From NCBI GenBank assembly GCA_049275655.1, contig JBASUY010000004.1, positions 1 through 48,291 of the forward strand: a stretch of DNA of 48,291 nucleotides, in the 5' to 3' direction. Below, in pieces: positions 33,679-43,530 of this stretch; within the stretch, counting starts at the first letter, position 1, and every line of letters begins with the position of its first letter. The notes beneath the pieces are model-generated. The model made no database searches and was not told where the DNA came from. It saw only the letters and a program-made list of their open reading frames with translations. The position numbers and the translations under genes were made by a program. The stretch comes from Sherwoodlollariibacterium sp049275655. Its GTDB lineage: Bacteria > Omnitrophota > Gorgyraeia > Gygaellales > Profunditerraquicolaceae.

Positions 33679-35352
33679 TTATGCTAAACCATCAATCATA
33701 TTATTAATCGCCTGTCCCGCAGGGACCATAGGCAAAACATTCTCCTCAGGCTCTATAATAAACTCAACAAAGACAGTATTATCTATCTCTATTGACTTTA
33801 GAATAGATTCCCTTACCTCTTCTTTTTTAGTAACGCGCATCCCTACTGCGCCATAACTCTCTGCTAATTTTACAAAATCCGGGCTAGTGATAGGAGTATA
33901 GGAGTAACGTTTTTTGTAAAATAACTCCTGCCACTGCCTTACCATGCCTAAATACCCGTTATTAAAGATTAGTGTTTTTACATTTAACTTATTCTCAACG
34001 CAGGTAGCCAACTCCTGAATATTCATCTGTATTGAGCCGTCTCCGGCAATATTAAATACCTCCTTTTGTGGGACCCCTAACTTTGCGCCCATAGCCGCAG
34101 GAAGGCCAAATCCCATAGTCCCTAAGCCGCCGCTTGAAATCCAGGTGCGCGGGGTTAAATGGTTATACCACTGGCACGCCCACATCTGGCTTTGGCCTAC
34201 TTCAGTGCAGAGTATAGCGTCTCCTTTGGTTATCTGCCAAAGCTCTTCTAATATATACTGCGGCTTAATCCGGCTACCCTCTTTCTTATAAGTTAACGGA
34301 TACTTCTTCTTCCAGGCATCAATTGTTTTAAGCCAAGTAGTTGTATCCGGAAGCTTCTTAATATCCCCTAAAAACTCCTCTAATATATTCTTAGCATCTC
34401 CGACTATCGGGACATCAACCTTAACATTTTTACTGATTGAAGAGGGATCAATATCTATATGTATGATCTTTGCATGAGGCGCAAAATGGTCTAACCTACC
34501 TGTTACCCGGTCATCAAAACGGGCACCTATGGCAATAATCAAATCCGACTCCATAACCGCATGGTTTGCATAAGCTGTCCCGTGCATACCGAGCATGCCT
34601 AAAGAAAGATTATTTGTCGCCGGAAAAGACCCTAACCCCATAAAAGTAGTTGTTACCGGAACCTGCGTCTTTTCTGCTAAATCCCTTAAAGCCATGCTCG
34701 CCCCTGAAGAGATAACCCCGCCTCCGGCATAAATAATCGGTTTTTTAGCTAAAGAGAGGAGTTTGGCTGCTTTTTTAATCTGTCCCGGATGCCCAAAATA
34801 AGTCGGTTGATAGCTGCGGAGTTTAACCTGTTCAGGCCAGATAAAATCCGCCTCTGCCCTTTGAATATCTAACGGGATATCAACAAGAACTGGCCCGGGC
34901 CTTCCACTTGAGGCAATATAAAAAGCCTCGGCAATAGTGCGCGCTAAATCCTTTACATCTTTTACTAAGAAATTATGTTTTGTTATCGGCCTGGAAATAC
35001 CTGTTACATCTGCCTCCTGAAAAGCGTCATTGCCGATTAGGTGCGTGCCTACCTGCCCGGTTAAGGCAACTAAAGGCACAGAATCCATATATGCATTAGC
35101 TATGCCGGTGATTAAATTAGTTGCACCGGGGCCTGAGGTGGCAAGGCATACCCCGGTTTTACCGGTTGCGCGCGCGTATCCATCGGCAGCATGTGCAGCC
35201 CCTTGTTCATGACGGGTAAGTATAAACCTTATATCAAAATCATAGAGGACATCAAAGATAGGCAGAACTGCCCCTCCCGGATATCCAAAGATAACTTCTA
35301 CATTAGCTTTCTTTAAAGACTCTAATAGTATATTAGCGCCCTTCATCTTCAT
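33679..35352 (-). CDS. ilvB: Acetolactate synthase large (catalytic) subunit
   Basis: This 557-residue ThDP enzyme condenses pyruvate to acetolactate or acetohydroxybutyrate. The conserved Glu is in 'TRHEQGAAHAADGYAR', the FAD-binding region is in the middle ('ARFDDRVTGRLD'), and the ThDP-Mg motif is 'IAGDGSIQMNIQEL...NN' near 440. The length is normal. A second ATG two codons in is an equally possible start. Confidence 0.94.
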   Translation of the reverse strand: MKMKGANILLESLKKANVEVIFGYPGGAVLPIFDVLYDFDIRFILTRHEQGAAHAADGYARATGKTGVCLATSGPGATNLITGIANAYMDSVPLVALTGQVGTHLIGNDAFQEADVTGISRPITKHNFLVKDVKDLARTIAEAFYIASSGRPGPVLVDIPLDIQRAEADFIWPEQVKLRSYQPTYFGHPGQIKKAAKLLSLAKKPIIYAGGGVISSGASMALRDLAEKTQVPVTTTFMGLGSFPATNNLSLGMLGMHGTAYANHAVMESDLIIAIGARFDDRVTGRLDHFAPHAKIIHIDIDPSSISKNVKVDVPIVGDAKNILEEFLGDIKKLPDTTTWLKTIDAWKKKYPLTYKKEGSRIKPQYILEELWQITKGDAILCTEVGQSQMWACQWYNHLTPRTWISSGGLGTMGFGLPAAMGAKLGVPQKEVFNIAGDGSIQMNIQELATCVENKLNVKTLIFNNGYLGMVRQWQELFYKKRYSYTPITSPDFVKLAESYGAVGMRVTKKEEVRESILKSIEIDNTVFVEFIIEPEENVLPMVPAGQAINNMIDGLA

Positions 35353-35362
35353 ATATACTTAA

Positions 35363-37015
35363 TTATTCTAAGACCGCTCCTTTGTCTGCGGAAGTAACTA
35401 GCCTTAAATATCGCCAGAGGTACCCTGATTTAATCTTAGGCGTAACCGGCTTCCAACCCTTAAACCTCTTTTCTATCTCTTGCTTGCTTAATTTAGCATT
35501 AAGTTTACGATTAGGTATATCTATCTCTACTATGTCGCCATCCCTTAATATTGCTATTGGCCCGGCTGCTGAAGCCTCAGGAGAAATATGCCCTATACAA
35601 GGCCCTTTTGTCCCCCCGGAGAATCTTCCGTCGGTGATTAAGGCTACGGAGTCGGCTAATCCTAACCCTACTATTGAAGCAGTCGGCGCAAGCATCTCGC
35701 GCATCCCAGGACCCCCTGCAGGGCCTTCGTAACGGATAACAACGCAATCCCCTGCCTTAATCTTTCTATTCATAATCGCCTTCATCGCCTCTTCTTCGCG
35801 GTTAAAGACACGGCAACGCCCGGTAAACTTCATCATCTTATCACTTACCCCTGATTGTTTTACTACCGCTCCCTTAGGGGCAATATTTCCATAGAGGACT
35901 GCTATACCCCCTTGCTTATGATAAGCTTTATTTAATGGCCTGATAACATCCTCGTCAAAGATTATCGCTCTATCAGCGATATCAAAGGCCTTATCTCCGC
36001 TTACATTCAGAGTATTATTAAGTTTTGATTTTAATCTCTTTAATACTGCCGGAATCCCTCCTGCATACTCAACATCCTCCATAAAATACGTTCCTGCAGG
36101 CTCAATATTAGCGATGTGCGGGACACTTTTACTTATCCTATCAAAGGTCTTAAGGTCAAGGTCAATACCTGCCTCATGCGCTATTGCCATAAGATGCAAG
36201 ACCGTATTAGTAGAACCCCCTAACCCCATATCTACTACAATGGCATTCTCTATGGATTTTTTGGTGATAATATCCCTTGGACGAATATCTTTTCTTACTA
36301 ATTCTACTATTCTTTCTCCGCTAGCCTCTGCAATTCTTCTTTTTTTAGCGGATATAGCAAGGGCAGTTCCGCAACCAGGTATGGACATACCCATAGTCTC
36401 AGTAAGGCAAGCCATTGTATTTGCGGTATATAGGCCCTGGCAAGATCCTTGCCCCGGACAAGCCTCAAGCTCAATACAGGATAACTCCTTCATTGAGATA
36501 TCACCTTTCTTAGCCCTGGCCATACCTTCATAGGTATCGTGAACAAAGGCGAGCTTTCTCTTATTAAACCTTCCTGAGACCATTGGCCCGGCTGTGACAA
36601 TTATTGCCGGGATATTAAGCCGCGCAACCCCCATAAGCATCCCTGGAGTAATCTTATCGCAATTAGTCAAACAGACGATACCGTCTAACTGGTGCGCATT
36701 GCAAACAGTCTCAATTGTATCAGCTACTATTTCACGCAAGGCCATAGGATAACACATCCCAAGATGCCCCATGGCAATGCCATCGCATATACCAGGAACG
36801 CCAAAAAAGAAAGGAGTCCCTGCGCCATAACATATACCGCGCTCAATAAACCTCTCTAAATCGCGCATCCCCACATGTCCGGGAATAAGGTCAGTAAAAG
36901 AAGTAGCTACTCCTATAAAAGGCCTCTCTAAACTCTTTCTTGAAAGTCCTGTTCCATGCAATAACGCCCTATGCGGCGCCCTCTCTAAACCTTTTTTAAC
37001 TTTATCCGAACGCAT
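35363..37015 (-). CDS. ilvD: Dihydroxy-acid dehydratase
   Basis: This 550-residue Fe-S dehydratase catalyses the fourth step of branched-chain amino acid synthesis. Cluster cysteines lie in 'TNCDKITPG' and 'ACPGQGSCQG', and the C-terminal 'DGRFSGGTKG' is conserved. The Mg-binding lysine region is 'IENAIVVDMGLGGSTN'. The start has an AAGGAGCGG ribosome site, 1 base after the aldolase stop. Confidence 0.94.
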   Translation of the reverse strand: MRSDKVKKGLERAPHRALLHGTGLSRKSLERPFIGVATSFTDLIPGHVGMRDLERFIERGICYGAGTPFFFGVPGICDGIAMGHLGMCYPMALREIVADTIETVCNAHQLDGIVCLTNCDKITPGMLMGVARLNIPAIIVTAGPMVSGRFNKRKLAFVHDTYEGMARAKKGDISMKELSCIELEACPGQGSCQGLYTANTMACLTETMGMSIPGCGTALAISAKKRRIAEASGERIVELVRKDIRPRDIITKKSIENAIVVDMGLGGSTNTVLHLMAIAHEAGIDLDLKTFDRISKSVPHIANIEPAGTYFMEDVEYAGGIPAVLKRLKSKLNNTLNVSGDKAFDIADRAIIFDEDVIRPLNKAYHKQGGIAVLYGNIAPKGAVVKQSGVSDKMMKFTGRCRVFNREEEAMKAIMNRKIKAGDCVVIRYEGPAGGPGMREMLAPTASIVGLGLADSVALITDGRFSGGTKGPCIGHISPEASAAGPIAILRDGDIVEIDIPNRKLNAKLSKQEIEKRFKGWKPVTPKIKSGYLWRYLRLVTSADKGAVLE

Positions 37016-37016
37016 A

Positions 37017-38339
37017 TTAATCCGCTCCTTCTCCGTCGTGGACTATCTCTTTTACGCTTCTTTTACGCAGAATAACGCGTTTTAATGTAATATATTTATC
37101 CACCGTATCCTTGTTATTAACCGTATCAAGTTGCTTAAAGAGAAAATCAAACCTCTCCTCAATCTCAGCTGCAATTGCATCGCGCGTCTCTTCTGATAAC
37201 CCCATAATCTCCTTTTTAAAAGGGCCTAGGGCCTTTTTACGCGTCTTGTAGAAAAACTGCTCGTCTGTCTCGCCTTCTTTTCTTTCAGAAGTAGCATTAA
37301 CCTTAAGCCAATCATAAATTCTATTTTTAAGCTCTACAGGAAAGTGCTTACTCTCAAACATCATATTTTGAAACCCTGTTGCTAAATGTACCTCTAATGT
37401 ATCATTCTGCGGGAACTTATGGAACATATCTTCCGGCAAGGTAGAAGCGCCATGCTGGACTGCTCCGCCTAAACCAAACTCTTCTTTGGCTATATTAGAT
37501 ATTCTTTTTAAGGTATCAAAATCTAAGTTTACTTCAGCGATACTCCCGTCAGCCATCACAACCCCTCCGTGGGAAGTACCGGTTTGAATTGAAATCTTAC
37601 TGATGCCGATTAACCCCTTGCGCAACCTTTCATTAAACCCTTGCATAAAAGCGCGCAACTCTTCAGGGGTAGAGTTAGAGTGCCCTACCTCGCCTATCTC
37701 TCCTCCGACTGAAATAGTAATCCCTCTTGGTTCTATCCTACGGATAAATTGCGTAAGTTTAGCGCACGCCTCGTAATTATCCTTCTGCTGCTTCTTAATA
37801 TCCTCCTTAGATAAATCCACCAAAGTAGAAGAATCTATATCAATATTATAGAAGCCATTTTCAACTGCATCCGCGATTAAATCCTGTAAAACCTCAAGTT
37901 CCTTTTTTGCGTCCTCTTTGTATTTTTTTAAGTTTACCTGCGTATGGTCTGCCTGAATAAATACCGGGCCCTGCCACTCTTCTCTTATCGCCGCTGCCAA
38001 GATAACCCCGGTAAACTCTACCGGAGGCTGCGCAGTATAACCCATCTCAGACTTTGCGATTTCAAAGATAAACGCCGCGCTGTTATTCTTTTTTGCCGTC
38101 CTAAATATTGCCCGCGCTAAATCATAGGTCATGCTTCTTAAGTTTATCGCTGGGACAGTAAAGCCGGATACCTCTTTCTTTCCAAATGCTACATACAACT
38201 GATGTATACTCGCAGGATAAATACCTTTTTTATAGGCTAGATTTAATATCTTCTTGGATAACTTCTTTTTTAACGATGCCTCATCGCTAAAAATTAACTC
38301 CAGCGCAAGCTTATCAATACTTAAAGGCTTTCTTCCCAT
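37017..38339 (-). CDS. Class II fructose-bisphosphate aldolase-type protein
   Basis: This 440-residue protein belongs to the class II (zinc) aldolase family. It has 'GFTVPAIN' near the start, 'FIQADHTQVN' (catalytic Asp and zinc His), 'SVGGEIGEVG', 'QTGTSHGGV' and 'GAVQHGAST' (zinc His). It is longer than ordinary class II FBA or tagatose-type enzymes, with extra sequence at both ends, so the substrate may differ. Location next to pfkA supports a glycolytic role. A strong AAGGAG ribosome site supports the start. Confidence 0.82.
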   Translation of the reverse strand: MGRKPLSIDKLALELIFSDEASLKKKLSKKILNLAYKKGIYPASIHQLYVAFGKKEVSGFTVPAINLRSMTYDLARAIFRTAKKNNSAAFIFEIAKSEMGYTAQPPVEFTGVILAAAIREEWQGPVFIQADHTQVNLKKYKEDAKKELEVLQDLIADAVENGFYNIDIDSSTLVDLSKEDIKKQQKDNYEACAKLTQFIRRIEPRGITISVGGEIGEVGHSNSTPEELRAFMQGFNERLRKGLIGISKISIQTGTSHGGVVMADGSIAEVNLDFDTLKRISNIAKEEFGLGGAVQHGASTLPEDMFHKFPQNDTLEVHLATGFQNMMFESKHFPVELKNRIYDWLKVNATSERKEGETDEQFFYKTRKKALGPFKKEIMGLSEETRDAIAAEIEERFDFLFKQLDTVNNKDTVDKYITLKRVILRKRSVKEIVHDGEGAD

Positions 38340-38367
38340 CTTTGTTAACTACTCCTTTCGTTCTCTT

Positions 38368-39327
38368 TTAAGTAAGAGACTTGATTAAATTATACCAGTA
38401 TTCTGCCTTTATCTCTTTTTTCTTTATCGCCTCTTCAAATTTAACTTCACTTATCCTACCACAGCACAATCCAACAGCCAAATCTTTTTTTCCTTCTAAT
38501 AAGGCTAAGACCGCAGATTCCCCAAGCCTTAAGGCTAAATCACGGCTAAAGGCAGTTGGCCTTCCACCTCTTTGCACATGACCTAATACTACCGGGCGCG
38601 TCTCTAAGGAAGTCTTTTCGGTTATCTTTTTAGCTATCTGACCTGCACTCCCAGCACCCTCTGCTACAACGATAATCCAGCTTACCTTTCCGCGGATATT
38701 CCCTTGGACTATATCTTCACAGATCCTCTCCCAATTAGGTTTTAACTCCGGAATAATAACATCTTCGCACCCCCCGGCTAAGGCAACAGAGAGAGCTATA
38801 AACCCTGAGTCTCTACCCATAACCTCAATCACAAATATCCTCTCCATACTGGTTGCGGTATCGCGTATATTATCAATTGCATCAAGCGCAGTGTTAATAG
38901 CAGTATCAGAGCCTATGGTCAAGTCAATCCCGTTTATATCATTATCAATGGAGGCAGGTATGCCTATACAGGGGACATTATAAGTAGTCCCAAAGTTATG
39001 CGCGGCAGTAAAACTACCATTTCCCCCTATAACAATCATCCCCTCAATAGAATATTTCTTTAAGGTATTAAAGGCGCGCTCCTGGTACTCTCTCTTTGAA
39101 AACTCAGGACAACGCCCTGTTTTAAGCATTGTCCCGCCTTGGCTTATAATGCCGGATACTGAGTGATGCCCAAGCTCTTTTAACTCCTCATTAATCAAGC
39201 CCTGCCACCCACGCATCACCCCATATACCTTTAGGCCCTTTAAGATGCCAAATCGCACTACAGAACGTATTGCCGGGTTCATCCCCGGGGCATCTCCTCC
39301 CGTAGTTAATACTGCTATATTCTTCAT
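38368..39327 (-). CDS. pfkA: 6-phosphofructokinase
   Basis: This 319-residue PfkA-type kinase phosphorylates fructose 6-phosphate in glycolysis. It shows 'GGDAPGMN' (10-17), 'IPASIDNDI' with the catalytic Asp, 'MGRDSGFIAL' and 'LGHVQRGG'. The ATP-site loop reads GGNGS, with N103 where E. coli has D103; G104 marks an ATP- rather than PPi-using type. The ATG overlaps the DUF4139 gene's stop by 4 bases. Confidence 0.92.
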   Translation of the reverse strand: MKNIAVLTTGGDAPGMNPAIRSVVRFGILKGLKVYGVMRGWQGLINEELKELGHHSVSGIISQGGTMLKTGRCPEFSKREYQERAFNTLKKYSIEGMIVIGGNGSFTAAHNFGTTYNVPCIGIPASIDNDINGIDLTIGSDTAINTALDAIDNIRDTATSMERIFVIEVMGRDSGFIALSVALAGGCEDVIIPELKPNWERICEDIVQGNIRGKVSWIIVVAEGAGSAGQIAKKITEKTSLETRPVVLGHVQRGGRPTAFSRDLALRLGESAVLALLEGKKDLAVGLCCGRISEVKFEEAIKKKEIKAEYWYNLIKSLT

Positions 39328-41006
39328 AAACCTTCTATCTCCATTTCACGGGGATGCTCTATAATGTAATTATAGTATATCTCTTTTTTCTCCTGAGGGT
39401 TTAAATCAAACTCCCAAACCCAAATACCCTTCTTATCCTTATAATCTTTTAATGACGGCTCTAAACTAACCTTATCAACCTTAACCTTTATCCTATCATC
39501 AGCTGAAACAGGGATAGCCTCAAATACCTTAATACTTACAGCCTTTTGTTTGTAATTCTCTATAGTCACCTTATACCTGTATAATGTCTTCTTAGTAGTT
39601 GCGGGGATACCGGCGATAAGCGTTTCATCTACCTTCTTTTCAAGAAGCTCTCTTTTTACCTTTACATTCTCATCAACCCCAAGATAAAGGTCAAACTCTT
39701 CCCCGGGCGCGATATTCTCTATTTGGGAAGACCCGACAAAATCTCCGTCTAAAAATACATTGACCTTGCCGCTTAAAAGCTGTAAATCTATTGCATTAAC
39801 CACCTTGCTTCCAAGGTAAGCAAAGGTTGAAATCCGGGGATAGGCAGAATAAGCAAAAGAAGAGGCGAGTAGTTGCGAAGATACCGGAAGTTTATAATCT
39901 TCTTCGCCTGATTTTATAGTTGGCCTCTTTGTAATCTTATATACTAAAGATATACCCTTCTCCTCTTGCTGTGCATAACTATACTCAGCTTGCTCTACAT
40001 AAGCCTCACTCATCATAGCTGGTTCATAACTTATGTTAGCATCTTCATAGCCGACTGCCCTTGAAGCGAATAATTGGGCTTGAGGACGAAAAACCTTAGC
40101 CTGCCTTTTAGGTTGATAGGGCCTTAAAAACCAGGGCTCTATCTGCGGTAATGCGCCTGAGACATCTACTCTGGCAGTAGATAAGGTTACTTCAACATCC
40201 TTCCAATCCTCTCCTGTATTCTGCTTTACCGCGGCAAAAGAGACAAGCTCGGTCTCTTGTTTGGCAAAGTTAACCCTTGCATCATATATAGGATACCAAT
40301 ATGCCCCTTTTACCCTATAGGATACCTCAAGGGTTAAATTTCCCGGGCGTAGTGCTTCAAGCTCTATTATAATAGAGCGCTTCATCCTTTTAGTAGGCGC
40401 GGATATTTCAGCAAGCTCTCTTTGCAAAAGCTCAATCTGCTTTCTTACCTCTCTAATGCCTAACTCTGATTCTACTACCTGAGAATAGTTATCTTTAAAT
40501 TTTGCATCTAAAAAAGATAATAAATCGCTTAATTCCTTTACTGCCGGCATCTTAGTAGCTAACTCTTTAGGCAACTGCTCTTTTGAGAAAAACCTTATAG
40601 AATTTAAGAACAACTTTTCATCAGCAAGCCTCTTTTTAGTATCTTCAAGCTTACGAATACTATCCTGTAGCTTCTGAATCTCTCCATAAATCCCTCTTAT
40701 CTTTTCTGTTGGCTCTTCTTTTAAAAACTCTTTTTTTACGGATGCACCAAGTATCTTAGCGCTCGTATCTCCCTCTGCGCCTGCGCGGATAGAGTTCTCG
40801 TCAATTTCAGGGATTATCCCGCTAAAGACAACCTTACTCTCTCCCTGCGGCAACTTAACCTGCGCTACTCTTTTTATAAGCGCATCCCCTGAATAAATAG
40901 TAACCGCGCTTATCTTAGAATCAACCTGTATCTCCTGCGCTAAAGCAGGCTTGAAGATAAAAATTGCCAAAAGAAGCAAAAGAAAAAAGTTTTTATTCTT
41001 AATCAT
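39324..41006 (-). CDS. DUF4139-type (mucoidy-inhibitor-like) exported protein
   Basis: This 560-residue protein has a signal peptide (about 1-23), a coiled coil (about 100-210) and a long beta-rich region ('LEVSYRVKGAYWYPIYDAR', 'VTLSTARVDVSG' in part) typical of the MuiA/DUF4139 family. A C-terminal 'WEFDLNPQEKKEI' segment follows. The function is unknown. A CCAAGGAGGG ribosome site supports the start. Confidence 0.85.
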   Translation of the reverse strand: MIKNKNFFLLLLLAIFIFKPALAQEIQVDSKISAVTIYSGDALIKRVAQVKLPQGESKVVFSGIIPEIDENSIRAGAEGDTSAKILGASVKKEFLKEEPTEKIRGIYGEIQKLQDSIRKLEDTKKRLADEKLFLNSIRFFSKEQLPKELATKMPAVKELSDLLSFLDAKFKDNYSQVVESELGIREVRKQIELLQRELAEISAPTKRMKRSIIIELEALRPGNLTLEVSYRVKGAYWYPIYDARVNFAKQETELVSFAAVKQNTGEDWKDVEVTLSTARVDVSGALPQIEPWFLRPYQPKRQAKVFRPQAQLFASRAVGYEDANISYEPAMMSEAYVEQAEYSYAQQEEKGISLVYKITKRPTIKSGEEDYKLPVSSQLLASSFAYSAYPRISTFAYLGSKVVNAIDLQLLSGKVNVFLDGDFVGSSQIENIAPGEEFDLYLGVDENVKVKRELLEKKVDETLIAGIPATTKKTLYRYKVTIENYKQKAVSIKVFEAIPVSADDRIKVKVDKVSLEPSLKDYKDKKGIWVWEFDLNPQEKKEIYYNYIIEHPREMEIEGL

Positions 41007-41045
41007 CTTCCCTCCTTGGTTTTCCCTAGCTACTAGCTACTGCCT
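41007..41045 (-). repeat. Short 'AGTAGCT' repeat after ahcY
   Basis: Between the DUF4139 gene and ahcY, the minus strand carries CAGTAGCTAGTAGCTAGGG, the same kind of AGTAG run found between ilvC and leuA. It lies just before the AAGGAGGG ribosome site of the DUF4139 gene. Confidence 0.65.
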
Positions 41046-42302
41046 CTAAGTCCCCATCTGCCAACTTGAAAGGTATTTCTTTTGTTCAACAGTTAACGTA
41101 TCTATACTTACGCCTAAGGCCTTTAATTTAAGCCTAGCGATATTTTTATCAATATCTTCAGGGACGCAATAAACATCCTCTTTAAGCCTCTTGTAATTTT
41201 TAAAGATATACTCAGCGCAAAGCGCTTGATTAGCAAAAGACATATCCATAACCGAGGCTGGATGGCCTTCAGCAGCAGCTAAGTTTATCAGCCTTCCTTG
41301 GCCTAAAAGATACACCTTGCGCTTGTTCTTAAGTGTATACTCCTCAGTAAAATCGCGTATTAACCTTTTCTTAATAGAGATACTCTTTAACCCTTCAATA
41401 TCTAATTCTACATTAAAATGCCCGGAATTTGAAACTATCACCCCGTCCTTCATAACCTTAAAATGCTCCCGGCGTATTACATTTATATCTCCGGTAACGG
41501 TTACAAAAATATCCCCTACTCTTGCAGCTTGCATAATCGGCATCACCTCAAAGCCGTCCATAACCGCCTCTAAGGCGCGCAAAGGGTCAACCTCAACAAC
41601 AATTACCTTAGCCCCCATTCCTGAGGCCCTCATAGCCACACCCTTGCCGCACCAACCATAACCAGAAACCACAAAATTGCTCCCGGCTATCAATTTATTC
41701 GTAGCGCGAATAATACCGTCAATCGTAGATTGCCCAGTCCCATAACGGTTATCAAATAAATGTTTGGTTAAAGCGTCATTAACCGCAATAATAGGATAAC
41801 AAAGCTTACCCTCTTTAGCCAATGCCTTTAACCTTATAACCCCGGTAGTCGTCTCCTCAGTCCCTCCGATAATATTACTATGCATTGAACGCGGGCGTTG
41901 ATGTATAGTACTAACCAAATCAGCGCCATCATCCATAGTAAGGCCTGGTTTTACCATAAGTACTGACTTTATATGGTTGTAGTAAGTCTTAGTATCTTCT
42001 CCCTTAATTGCAAATACAGAGATTTTAAGGTCTTTTACTAAAGAGGCGGCAACATCATCCTGCGTAGATAGAGGATTAGACGCGCAGACAAAGACTTCAG
42101 CTCCCCCTGCTTTAAGCACGCCTGCTAACACGCCTGTCTCGGTGGTTACGTGTAAACAGGCTGCGATTTTTAATCCTTTTAAGGGCCTCTCTTTTGAGAA
42201 CCTTTCTTTTATCAACCCTAATACAGGCATATTTTTTCCCGCCCATTCAATCCGTAATCTGCCTTTATCCGCTAATTTAATACTCTTAATATCGTATTTC
42301 AT
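41046..42302 (-). CDS. ahcY: Adenosylhomocysteinase
   Basis: This 418-residue enzyme hydrolyses S-adenosylhomocysteine to adenosine and homocysteine. 'VTTETGVLAGVLKAGGAEV' in part, 'DDGADLV', 'VVSGYGWCGKGVA' (NAD loop) and the C-terminal 'GHPASVMDMSFANQAL' in part are diagnostic. With metK beside it, this forms part of the SAM cycle. It removes the methylation by-product; radical SAM chemistry itself yields 5'-deoxyadenosine instead. Confidence 0.95.
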   Translation of the reverse strand: MKYDIKSIKLADKGRLRIEWAGKNMPVLGLIKERFSKERPLKGLKIAACLHVTTETGVLAGVLKAGGAEVFVCASNPLSTQDDVAASLVKDLKISVFAIKGEDTKTYYNHIKSVLMVKPGLTMDDGADLVSTIHQRPRSMHSNIIGGTEETTTGVIRLKALAKEGKLCYPIIAVNDALTKHLFDNRYGTGQSTIDGIIRATNKLIAGSNFVVSGYGWCGKGVAMRASGMGAKVIVVEVDPLRALEAVMDGFEVMPIMQAARVGDIFVTVTGDINVIRREHFKVMKDGVIVSNSGHFNVELDIEGLKSISIKKRLIRDFTEEYTLKNKRKVYLLGQGRLINLAAAEGHPASVMDMSFANQALCAEYIFKNYKRLKEDVYCVPEDIDKNIARLKLKALGVSIDTLTVEQKKYLSSWQMGT

Positions 42303-42341
42303 CTCTTCTCCTATATACTAAGCTGTTTGTTGATTATTGCT

Positions 42342-43514
42342 TTATATTCTAGAAGCCTGCCTCTTTAAACTTTCGGCTTTATCTATCTTCTCCCAAGAAA
42401 ATGAATCCCTGCCAAAATGTCCGTAACAGGCAGTCTGCCTATATACCGGCCTAAGCAAAGATAAAGACTTAATTATTCCCCTAGGGGTCAACTCAAAGTT
42501 TTGACGTATCAATTTTATCAACTTTTCATCAGAGATCCTACCTGTCCCATAGGTATCTACATATATTGAAAGAGGGTTAGCATGCCCGATAACATAAGAG
42601 AGCTGAACCATAAACTTATCTGCTAAACCGGAGGCGACGATATTCTTAGCGATATAACGGCTCATATACGCTGCAGAACGGTCAACCTTAGTCGGATCCT
42701 TCCCTGAAAAAGCCCCTCCTCCGTGGGCTATGGTACCTCCGTATGTATCTACGATTATTTTTCTACCGGTCATGCCGGTATCTGACTGCGGGCCGCCTAT
42801 TATAAATTTACCCGTCTGATTTACAAAATATCTTGTCTTTTTATCTGTTAAACCCTTTAATATAGGGTTAGCTATAACCCTAATCATCTCTTCCCTTGCC
42901 TTAGAAGTAATCCTTTTGCCTGAACAGTCAAGTATATCCTCGGTATGTTGACAAGCAATAACAACAGAATCTACGCGCTTAGGTTTACCGTCTTGATACT
43001 CAACACTAACCTGGGATTTACAGTCCGGGCCAAGGTATTTTAATATATTCTCCCTACGTACATCTGCCATACGCTTTACTAATTTATGCGCTAAGGTAAT
43101 CGGCAGGGGCATATACTCCTTTGTTTCATTGCAAGCATACCCGAACATTATCCCCTGGTCTCCTGCGCCTCCTATATTTACGCCTTGGGCGATATCCGGC
43201 GACTGGCGGTTAATAGTATTAACGATTGCACAGGTATTAAAATCAAATCCGTACTTTGGGTGGGTATAGCCTACCTCCCGCACTACCTCTCTGCCTAACT
43301 TTTGTATATCTATGTAAGCGCTGGTAGTAATTTCGCCTCCGACTACCAAAAGCCCCATAGTAACATAGGTCTCACAAGCTACCCTGGCAGATTCAGGGGT
43401 TTTGTCTTCTTTTAATATCTTATCCAATACCGCATCTGAAATTTGATCGCACAACTTATCCGGATGCCCTTCGCCTACAGACTCAGAAGTAAAAAGAAAC
43501 TTATTCTGCTTCAT
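42342..43514 (-). CDS. metK: S-adenosylmethionine synthetase
   Basis: This 390-residue enzyme makes SAM from methionine and ATP. The signatures are 'ESVGEGHPDK', 'GAGDQGIMFGYA' and 'GGGAFSGKDPTKVDRS'. It supplies the cofactor for every radical SAM enzyme in the cell. An AAAGGAG ribosome site supports the start. Confidence 0.96.
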   Translation of the reverse strand: MKQNKFLFTSESVGEGHPDKLCDQISDAVLDKILKEDKTPESARVACETYVTMGLLVVGGEITTSAYIDIQKLGREVVREVGYTHPKYGFDFNTCAIVNTINRQSPDIAQGVNIGGAGDQGIMFGYACNETKEYMPLPITLAHKLVKRMADVRRENILKYLGPDCKSQVSVEYQDGKPKRVDSVVIACQHTEDILDCSGKRITSKAREEMIRVIANPILKGLTDKKTRYFVNQTGKFIIGGPQSDTGMTGRKIIVDTYGGTIAHGGGAFSGKDPTKVDRSAAYMSRYIAKNIVASGLADKFMVQLSYVIGHANPLSIYVDTYGTGRISDEKLIKLIRQNFELTPRGIIKSLSLLRPVYRQTACYGHFGRDSFSWEKIDKAESLKRQASRI

Positions 43515-43530
43515 AACTTATCTCCTTTTT

